DNA of 6,924 nt from an uncultured Bacillota bacterium (lineage in GTDB: Bacteria; Bacillota_I; Bacilli_A; RFN20; CAG-631). Positions 1 through 4,830 of this stretch are shown here, one piece after another. The notes under the pieces were generated by a model. That model saw only the letters and a list, made by a program, of their open reading frames with translations. It was not told the origin of the DNA and made no database searches. The stretch covers positions 1 to 6,924 of the forward strand of contig CAJJXN010000075.1 in assembly GCA_905197115.1 (NCBI GenBank). The letters run 5' to 3'. The number at the start of each line of letters is the position of its first letter. The stretch's first letter is position 1. Both the position numbers and the translations under genes were made by a program.

Positions 1-120
1 TGTCACTTCACCTATGGATGCAATAGACTTTTCTACAGACTTTACCACTTTGCTTTTTCCGCAGGCGCACAGCGACAAAAGCATAACTGCACATAGCACC
101 AATGCAATAATCTTTTTCAT
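1..120 (-). CDS. Lipoprotein, N-terminal 40 residues only (runs off window)
   Basis: The reading frame is open from an ATG at 118-120 to the window edge, giving 40 residues. It begins with a type II signal peptide: MKK, a hydrophobic run from residues 4 to 17, and the lipobox LCAC with the lipidated Cys at residue 20, so the product should be anchored to the outer face of the cell membrane. A strong Shine-Dalgarno GGGGGAG lies at 131-137, ten bases before the ATG, and the gene starts only 20 bases after the stop of the helicase-SHOCT gene, so the two are probably co-transcribed. The last visible residues (VEKSIASIGEVT) resemble the start of the small 'I-x-A-I-G-x-V-T-L' helical repeat found in many Firmicutes surface proteins; this is recall, not a search. 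Base composition is higher (49 G/C in 120 bases by hand count) than the genes to the right. Function unknown. Confidence 0.85.
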   Translation of the reverse strand, partial: MKKIIALVLCAVMLLSLCACGKSKVVKSVEKSIASIGEVT

Positions 121-140
121 TTCAAATAATCTCCCCCGAA

Positions 141-1382
141 TTACAAATTCAGTAATTGTTTTTTCTTTGCCTCAAATTCATCCTGCGAGATAGCGCCGGT
201 ATCAAGCAATTCTTTATATTTCTTTAATTCTTCTTTAGTATAAAAAGAGTGTGTTCCATATTCAGTAATTCCAAAATGTTCAATATATGCAATGTTATTT
301 CCTTGTTTAATTACAAAATCTGGGGTATAAGGCTTTTTGGCTTTTAATATATGATACGGATAAATTGGCTCATATTCATAATCTATACCATTTAAATATA
401 AAAAATTAGCGATTTGAACTTCTTGCGCAGAACGAACTGTCTCATTTCTAATTGTTTGAAGTCTTCGAGTTTTTTTATCAATAATTACTTTACTATAATC
501 TCCAATATTACTTTTTAAAGTTGAATAATCTTTTGACGCTATGATACTAAAAAAAGCATTAATATCATTTCCTTCATAAGGCAAATCAAAATAATTTCCA
601 AAAAAATCAATTAATTTACTCACCATTTCCGGCTGAGTAAGAATATTATTTTTTAAATAATCGTTAACTACATAAAAAAGTCTACTATCCGATACAATTT
701 TTTTCTTTTCATTTTCTTGTTTGCGTAAAATTGCATAACCAGAACTATGAAAGGTTGTAATCGGACAATCAATTTTTAATGCTTCGTTGATTTTTTCTTT
801 TAACTCTCCTACCGCTTTGTTTGTAAAAGAAATTACTAAAATTTCTTTGGGATTAATCTTTTTCTTTTCTACTAAATATTTTACTTTAGCTGCAACAGTT
901 GTCGTTTTACCCGTTCCTGCACCAGCAATAACTAATGAATAATCTTCGTCTGATAATATTACTTTTCTCTGTTCATTATCTAATAATATATTTGGGTCTA
1001 CTTTTTTTAATATATTATCTAAATATTCTTTGTCTTGAGTTAAATGAAAATGAATATACTCATCATTATGTTCTTTAATAATAGTGGGAGAAGCTTTTAC
1101 ATTTTTAAAAGAAGCATAGTGATCAATAAATTTTAAAATTTCTTTTTTATCTAATTTATTTTTTTTACAATATGTGAATAATAAATCAGATTTATTAGTG
1201 TTATAAAAAAAATCATAAGCTTGCTTATATTTATCTATTAAATAATAATACTCACTTTTAGCAATAAATTTATCTTGGGCTAAAAGATTAGTTACTATCT
1301 GATTAAAAGATAAAACATCATTATACTCACTAATATTTATATTACTCTTTTTTTTCTTAAATAACAGAATTCCCACTTTCAT
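141..1382 (-). CDS. Truncated UvrD-like helicase N-terminal half fused to a SHOCT tail
   Basis: A 413-residue protein using the ATG at 1380-1382. A longer frame to 1436 starts at TTG inside the -35 box and cannot be transcribed, so it was rejected. SD GGGTGAG (1384-1390) is very close to this ATG; an in-frame GTG at 1374-1376 has better spacing (7 nt). Visible domains in order are: an N-terminal helical region; a Q-motif-like LDNEQ (134-138); Walker A AGAGTGKTT (153-161); motif Ia SFTNKAV (185-191); motif Ib TFHS (210-213); and an inserted PD-(D/E)XK-like nuclease fold with E321, PDF (354-356) and IEHFG (367-371). In the family, relatives continue with the DExx box and motifs III-VI to several hundred more residues. 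Here the protein instead ends in a SHOCT-type tail (about 380-411, with KYKELLDTGAISQDEF). Without motifs II-VI it cannot be a working helicase. It may be a remnant, a recombined fusion, or an assembly chimera. Confidence 0.85.
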   Translation of the reverse strand: MKVGILLFKKKKSNINISEYNDVLSFNQIVTNLLAQDKFIAKSEYYYLIDKYKQAYDFFYNTNKSDLLFTYCKKNKLDKKEILKFIDHYASFKNVKASPTIIKEHNDEYIHFHLTQDKEYLDNILKKVDPNILLDNEQRKVILSDEDYSLVIAGAGTGKTTTVAAKVKYLVEKKKINPKEILVISFTNKAVGELKEKINEALKIDCPITTFHSSGYAILRKQENEKKKIVSDSRLFYVVNDYLKNNILTQPEMVSKLIDFFGNYFDLPYEGNDINAFFSIIASKDYSTLKSNIGDYSKVIIDKKTRRLQTIRNETVRSAQEVQIANFLYLNGIDYEYEPIYPYHILKAKKPYTPDFVIKQGNNIAYIEHFGITEYGTHSFYTKEELKKYKELLDTGAISQDEFEAKKKQLLNL

Positions 1383-1407
1383 TCTCACCCAATCTTCTAT
1401 ATAAAAA

Positions 1408-1436
1408 ATTATATCATATTTGGATAAAAATGGCAA
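1408..1436 (-). promoter_or_regulatory. Sigma-A promoter of the helicase-SHOCT gene
   Basis: On the minus strand a -35 box TTGCCA (1431-1436) and a perfect -10 box TATAAT (1408-1413) are separated by exactly 17 bases, with an extended -10 TG one base upstream. Transcription should start near 1400, giving a leader of about 18 bases before the ATG at 1382. This position shows that the helicase gene has its own promoter and is not read only from the toxin-antitoxin operon upstream. Confidence 0.85.
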
Positions 1437-1510
1437 AAAAGGGAGTATTTTTAAAATTAATACTTTAAAAACAGAAATTTATTTTCAATCAAACACGAAA
1501 AAACATCGAT

Positions 1511-1550
1511 TTCCTCCGATAATATAAAATAATTGCATTAATTGGAGGAA
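1511..1550. repeat. Inverted repeat enclosing Shine-Dalgarno-like GGAGGA, in a gene-free gap
   Basis: TTCCTCC (1511-1517) and GGAGGAA (1544-1550) pair exactly and extend inward by G-U, A-U and U-A to a 10-pair stem with a 20-base AT-rich loop. As RNA from either strand the 3' arm carries GGAGGA. On plus it precedes an ATG at 1561 with a 15-codon frame (MLLYYKLHTPSFFLD). On minus it precedes an ATG with a 5-codon frame. The surrounding gap (1437-1670) holds no other gene, no clear promoter beyond that of the helicase, and no convincing terminator for the operon upstream. There is no U-run, so it is not an intrinsic terminator. It may be a regulatory stem or the remains of a gene start. Confidence 0.4.
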
Positions 1551-1670
1551 TAAAGTAATTATGCTATTGTATTACAAGTTGCATACTCCTAGTTTTTTTC
1601 TTGACTAGTACATAGTCATATACTAAATCCATATCCACTATTTCTATTGCTCAACATTATCGAAATTAAT

Positions 1671-2474
1671 CTACATAATTATTTCAATATTAAAATATTT
1701 CTCTTGAAAATTACAAATTTCTTTGATTTCATCTTTCGTATAAAGAGTAGAACTATTTGATATAATTAATTTATCTTCATTATCGTTTAGCCTATGTATT
1801 ACAGCAATAACTGTACCTATAAAGCTATTAAGTGGTTTGTTTTCCCCTAAAATATACGCATCGACATACTCTCCATCAAGAGACTTGAAATATTTTACAT
1901 ATCCATAATTTATAGGATATATTACATCATTATGCTTACTTCCAATTTGTCTATCGACAATCACTTCAACTTGTTTATTTAATAATTCTTTTGCTTTATC
2001 TAGATATCTTAGCCGCTTTAATAGTTTAGTCCCTTCATACATATAATCCACTTTATTATAGCCAATTAATTCCATCATACGATCTGCAGCATATATGATG
2101 TCAAATGTATGAAATGTATTATAATACTTTACTATATCATTGGCTTTAAATAATTTATAAACTTCTTTGCTACTAAGTTCATACAATATAGCTATAGCTC
2201 TATAAATATAACCAATCCAATGCATTTCATTTTCTGTGAATTTTTTTGTCCCATAAGTTGACTTGCCATATTCTTCGTTCAATGCATTTATAACATCATA
2301 AGCATCCATAGTCATATTTAAATAATTTTGATTATCAAAGGATTTTACTATTCTTGACATCATAAATCTTCTAATAAAAATTGCAGAACTATATTTGCAA
2401 CTATTAACCGATATTTCAAAAAGATTTGCTTGTAATTGGCAAAGTTTTACTTCATTTTCATTTAATTCTTTCAT
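1671..2474 (-). CDS. Antitoxin-like helical domain fused to a small inorganic-pyrophosphatase-like domain
   Basis: A 267-residue cytoplasmic protein with no signal or membrane segment. Residues about 8-135 are helical and match, from memory, a common uncharacterised gut-Firmicutes family found beside toxin-like genes. Its landmarks are HWIGYIYR (85-92), SSKEVYKLFK (101-110) and HTFDIIYAADRM (122-133); it is DUF3791-like in style. Residues about 165-267 resemble the core of family I inorganic pyrophosphatases: YPINYGYV (186-193) matches the YPxNYGY signature, and DGEYVDAY (200-207) matches the metal-binding DxDxxD with Glu202 in place of the middle Asp. At about 100 residues this is much shorter than the usual ~170-residue enzyme. 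The ATG overlaps the upstream stop (ATGA at 2471-2474), and no good SD precedes it, so translation is probably coupled to the HTH-DUF3990 gene. The likely role is antitoxin or modifier of that toxin (inference); catalytic activity of the PPase-like part is unproven. Confidence 0.8.
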   Translation of the reverse strand: MKELNENEVKLCQLQANLFEISVNSCKYSSAIFIRRFMMSRIVKSFDNQNYLNMTMDAYDVINALNEEYGKSTYGTKKFTENEMHWIGYIYRAIAILYELSSKEVYKLFKANDIVKYYNTFHTFDIIYAADRMMELIGYNKVDYMYEGTKLLKRLRYLDKAKELLNKQVEVIVDRQIGSKHNDVIYPINYGYVKYFKSLDGEYVDAYILGENKPLNSFIGTVIAVIHRLNDNEDKLIISNSSTLYTKDEIKEICNFQEKYFNIEIIM

Positions 2475-3322
2475 TTTAACAATTCATCAATATATTGACC
2501 CTTTCCTCTATACTCTATTCTTGCAAGTTTGACTTTAGAATTTCCAAGTAAACTTAAATCCAATTTTCTTTTTAAGTATTCCTCTTTTTCCAATTTTGAT
2601 ACATAGCATTCTTTGACTAAGAAAAGGTTATTTAGTGCTTTTTCTGATTTTAATACAAATTGGCTACCTAAGTTGGTTGCAGCTAAAGCAAGTTCACATT
2701 GTAAATCTGTAATTTCTCCATTTACAAACTCCGAAATTAAATCAAACATTCTATTATCAGCAATTGGTACAATTATTACATCTGTATTTTTAATATTATT
2801 TAAAATATTTTGAATGATAGAATGATTTTTATATTCATTAATCCATCCTCTATAATATGCAATAGCAAGCATCCATTCCTTATTTACATGAAACTGATAG
2901 GTTTTTAGATTATTGATGTTTAATTGAAATGCATAAACTATATTTTTGTCGCTATTAGAAATATAAGTTGTTGCTTGTTCAAAAGTTTCTCCTAAATAAA
3001 ATCCAACTCCAAAATCATTGTTTATTCTTGAATGATTTAAATCAATAGGAAAAGAAATGCTTTTTTTAGGACCATGAAACAATAACTTACTATTTGATGA
3101 ATTATATTCTTGACTTAAAATTTCTTCGTACATTTTATTAATGAATATTTTTTTATTATATGCAAAATTATATAATTTTTCTAAATTATAGCCCTCAATT
3201 TCAGTTTTCCCGTTTTCCCATCTATTTACAGCTTCATAAGTTACATTCAATTCATTTGCTAGTTCTGTTTGAGTTAATTTCAATAGTTCTCTAATGACCT
3301 TGATTTCATTTCCAACCTTCAT
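2471..3322 (-). CDS. HTH plus DUF3990 (ADP-ribosyltransferase-like) putative toxin
   Basis: A 283-residue soluble protein. Residues 5-55 form an XRE/Cro-type helix-turn-helix (QTELANELNVTYEAVNRWENG, the core recognition unit at about 18-38), which should bind the operon's own promoter. Residues about 80-235 match DUF3990: LFHG (81-84), DFGVGFYLGE (103-112), DVIIVPIADNRMFD (181-194) and FVNGEITD (199-206). The HG...G-x-GFYL pattern resembles the His and Tyr positions of H-Y-E class ADP-ribosyltransferases, so NAD-dependent modification of a target is the best guess (family knowledge plus inference). The start is well supported: TAAGGAG at 3329-3335, six bases before the ATG, behind a strong promoter. 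The stop overlaps the next gene by four bases. The order HTH-toxin then antitoxin-like gene fits autoregulated toxin-antitoxin operons. The C-terminal 45 residues are unassigned. Confidence 0.85.
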   Translation of the reverse strand: MKVGNEIKVIRELLKLTQTELANELNVTYEAVNRWENGKTEIEGYNLEKLYNFAYNKKIFINKMYEEILSQEYNSSNSKLLFHGPKKSISFPIDLNHSRINNDFGVGFYLGETFEQATTYISNSDKNIVYAFQLNINNLKTYQFHVNKEWMLAIAYYRGWINEYKNHSIIQNILNNIKNTDVIIVPIADNRMFDLISEFVNGEITDLQCELALAATNLGSQFVLKSEKALNNLFLVKECYVSKLEKEEYLKRKLDLSLLGNSKVKLARIEYRGKGQYIDELLK

Positions 3323-3346
3323 GTTATTCTCCTTATTTACAACTAT

Positions 3347-3375
3347 ATTATATCAAAAGTCATAAACAAGTTCAA
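3347..3375 (-). promoter_or_regulatory. Promoter of the HTH-DUF3990 operon
   Basis: Minus-strand TTGAAC (3370-3375), 17-base spacer and TATAAT (3347-3352), with an extended -10 TG. It lies 25 bases before the ATG at 3322. Two imperfect direct repeats, TTGTTTAT (3362-3369) in the spacer and TTGTAAAT (3335-3342) near the SD, flank the -10 box and could be operators for the HTH protein; this last point is weak inference. Confidence 0.8.
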
Positions 3376-3417
3376 GAAAGAGCTTAATATTTTACCTTAA
3401 AACATCTTATAATCATT

Positions 3418-3459
3418 AAAAAAAAGGTTGAAACAACGATTTTTCATTGTATCAAACCT
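3418..3459 (-). terminator. Intrinsic terminator of the tRNA-Arg gene
   Basis: On the minus strand, starting 3 bases after the CCA end of the tRNA, AGGTT...ACAA pairs with TTGT...AACCT. The hairpin has a bulged T, one mismatch and a loop of about ten bases, followed directly by eight T (3418-3425). It separates tRNA transcription from the toxin-antitoxin operon promoter just downstream. Confidence 0.8.
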
Positions 3460-3462
3460 ATA

Positions 3463-3540
3463 TGGTGCTCCCGACAGGATTTGAACCTGCGACCTATGGC
3501 TTCGGAAACCATTACTCTCATCCAACTGAGCTACGGAAGC
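3463..3540 (-). tRNA. tRNA-Arg (anticodon CCG), CCA encoded
   Basis: A 78-base gene folds as a full cloverleaf: acceptor GCTTCCG/CGGGAGC (one G-U), D stem GCTC/GAGT, anticodon stem ATGGT/GCCAT around the loop TTCCGAA with anticodon CCG, and T stem GCAGG/CCTGT around TTCAAAT, then discriminator A and encoded CCA. It decodes CGG arginine codons, which are rare in so AT-rich a genome. The promoter lies upstream of an adjoining tRNA fragment (3597-3625) and a terminator follows. The toxin-antitoxin operon lies on the 3' side, the usual side for tRNA-targeted integration. Confidence 0.95.
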
Positions 3541-3562
3541 AAATAATTTATTAACAAAAAAC

Positions 3563-3588
3563 ATTTTATCCAAGTGAGCTACAGGGAC
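3563..3588 (-). pseudogene. Remnant of the 5' part of a second tRNA (acceptor strand and D arm)
   Basis: Minus-strand sequence starting GTCCCTGTAGCTCACTTGGA matches the 5' acceptor strand and D arm of a tRNA (TAGCTCAnTTGGAT). It then degenerates; there is no anticodon arm, T arm or matching 3' acceptor strand before the intact tRNA-Arg begins 22 bases on. GTCCCTG as acceptor differs from GCTTCCG of the intact gene, so this is a different tRNA and not a simple copy. It resembles tRNA-Arg genes that begin GTCCC, but the identity cannot be fixed from this piece. It starts about nine bases after a TATAAT box, as a real tRNA gene would. Confidence 0.7.
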
Positions 3589-3596
3589 ATAAAATT

Positions 3597-3625
3597 ATTA
3601 TAACAAATTATTTTAATTTTGTCCC
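3597..3625 (-). promoter_or_regulatory. Probable promoter of the tRNA remnant and tRNA-Arg
   Basis: Minus-strand GGGACA (3620-3625, four of six matches to TTGACA), 17-base spacer, and perfect TATAAT (3597-3602). The -35 box sits inside the last codons of the zinc-ribbon gene. The predicted start falls at the first base or so of the tRNA remnant, so the promoter seems to have belonged to that tRNA and now drives the intact tRNA-Arg. Confidence 0.65.
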
Positions 3626-4147
3626 ACAATATGGACATACTTTGTCTTTTGAAGATAAATTTGCTCCGCAATTATTACACTTAATAAAAGCAATAGTAGT
3701 ATTTTCTACTTTATTTTCATTTTCCATCTTTTCTTTATAAAAAACACTCATTACTGCGTCTCCATAAAGTGCGAATCCTTGTAATTCAGGTGATGTGAGT
3801 CCCATAATAATAATGGAACGAATAGAATTATAAGAAAGTGAATATTTTTCAGCTAATTCTTTAAATTCACAATGCCCTTGAACACGAATATCATTATAAA
3901 TTTTTTCAAGCAAACGAAGACGAATAATTCTCACAATGTTTTTAACTATTACATAAATTAAAAGTAATAAAAATATGCTAAATGCTACAACATCTCCACT
4001 TGTTTCAACATCCACTATAGTAGTTAAAATTATAATTAAAAAAGCAGCCCAAATAATCATGCTTTTTATACTATTACTTTTTCTTTTTGCAATATTTGGA
4101 GTAATTAATTTTTTAACATAATTGGCTGTATATTCAAATTTCTTCAT
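3608..4147 (-). CDS. Two-pass membrane protein with C-terminal zinc ribbon (paralog A)
   Basis: A 179-residue protein from the ATG at 4145-4147. Another in-frame ATG lies at 4154-4156 but is only 2 bases from the SD AAAGAGGGG (4159-4167). The chosen ATG has 11-base spacing, like the neighbouring paralog (10). Two hydrophobic segments at about 30-45 and 54-72 should form a membrane hairpin. A cytoplasmic helical segment follows (about 80-125; FKELAEKYSLSYNSI, winged-helix- or PCI-like in look). The protein ends in a zinc ribbon with CxxC-x10-CxxC (Cys157, 160, 171, 174; CNNCGA and CPYCGT). It shares order, length and C-terminus with the next gene upstream, from which it is separated by 45 bases. 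The function is unknown; the layout suggests a membrane-tethered adaptor or regulator. It may be read through from the paralog's promoter. Confidence 0.8.
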   Translation of the reverse strand: MKKFEYTANYVKKLITPNIAKRKSNSIKSMIIWAAFLIIILTTIVDVETSGDVVAFSIFLLLLIYVIVKNIVRIIRLRLLEKIYNDIRVQGHCEFKELAEKYSLSYNSIRSIIIMGLTSPELQGFALYGDAVMSVFYKEKMENENKVENTTIAFIKCNNCGANLSSKDKVCPYCGTKLK

Positions 4148-4192
4148 CCAAATCATTTCCCCTCTTTATAATCTATATTTATTTACCTCATT

Positions 4193-4741
4193 TTATCTCA
4201 TTTTTGTTCCACAATAAGGACATTCTTTTTCTTTTGATGATAAACTAGCTCCACAATTTAAACATTTGATAAATGAAATTGGTGTATTATCATCTTTTTC
4301 ATTAAAATGTAACGATTTTTTTGCTACCCAATTATTCACAATTTCATATTCGCTTAACAAATTATTTGAAATAGCAAACATAGTCAAAGACATGACATTA
4401 TTATAAGGAATCCCATATAAAACACATAATTCATTAATATTTCTTTTATCACTTCTTTTAATATCATTAATTATTCTCAAAATGATACTTGTCTTTCTAT
4501 ATGATTGCAAATAAACAATTCCAAATGCAAATAAAACAAAACTTACAAAACTATTACTTCCCATATAAAAAACAAACATCATTGAAAACATACTAAAAAA
4601 TATATAAATCCAAGTTAAAATTGCAATTGTAAAAAACACAATACTCAATACTAAATACGTTTTCTTTTTCTTTTCAATATTGCATTTTGTCACTTTTTCA
4701 ATAAAATCAATTGAAATTTCTTTTGTATTCCATGTATTCAT
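4193..4741 (-). CDS. Membrane protein with C-terminal zinc ribbon (paralog B)
   Basis: A 182-residue protein with ATG at 4739-4741 and SD AAAGGGGA (4751-4758). Hydrophobic stretches at about 28-50, continuing to 60, and at 63-79 form two or three membrane segments rich in Phe and Met. Residues 85-140 are a soluble helical segment aligning with paralog A: ILRIINDIK corresponds to LEKIYNDIR there, and ELCVLYGIPYNNV to ELAEKYSLSYNSI. The zinc ribbon has Cys160, 163, 174, 177 with the same x10 spacing, and the end SFIKCLNCGASLSSK...CPYCGTK is close to its neighbour. The membrane part has diverged far more than the ribbon. It is first gene of a likely two-gene unit. Function not recognised. Confidence 0.8.
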   Translation of the reverse strand: MNTWNTKEISIDFIEKVTKCNIEKKKKTYLVLSIVFFTIAILTWIYIFFSMFSMMFVFYMGSNSFVSFVLFAFGIVYLQSYRKTSIILRIINDIKRSDKRNINELCVLYGIPYNNVMSLTMFAISNNLLSEYEIVNNWVAKKSLHFNEKDDNTPISFIKCLNCGASLSSKEKECPYCGTKMR

Positions 4742-4763
4742 ACTATCAATTCCCCTTTATAGT

Positions 4764-4792
4764 ATTATACTATAATTTTTTTAAATGTACAA
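4764..4792 (-). promoter_or_regulatory. Promoter of the zinc-ribbon pair
   Basis: Minus-strand TTGTAC (4787-4792), 17-base spacer, TATAAT (4764-4769), 22 bases before the ATG at 4741. The -35 box overlaps that of the divergent lipoprotein promoter. Confidence 0.8.
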
Positions 4793-4814
4793 AAAAATGA
4801 AACAATGATATAAT
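4786..4814 (+). promoter_or_regulatory. Promoter of the SGNH lipoprotein gene
   Basis: Plus-strand TGTACA (4786-4791, four of six to consensus), 17-base spacer and TATAAT (4809-4814) with extended -10 TG at 4806-4807. The predicted start is near 4821, which excludes the upstream ATG at 4819 as the translation start. Confidence 0.75.
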
Positions 4815-4830
4815 CTTTATGGGTGATAAC

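Noticed and set aside
1589..1620. Hairpin GACTA/TAGTC near a T-run, considered as terminator of the toxin-antitoxin operon
   Set aside because: The T-run is on the wrong side for plus reading and becomes an A-run on minus, so neither direction has stem followed by U-tract.
2613..2813. 66-codon plus-strand frame
   Set aside because: Lies wholly inside the HTH-DUF3990 gene on the other strand, no SD or promoter, no recognisable protein features.
3335..3369. Direct repeats TTGTTTAT and TTGTAAAT as firm HTH operators
   Set aside because: Only six of eight bases agree and such AT-rich repeats occur by chance; kept only as a remark in the promoter entry.
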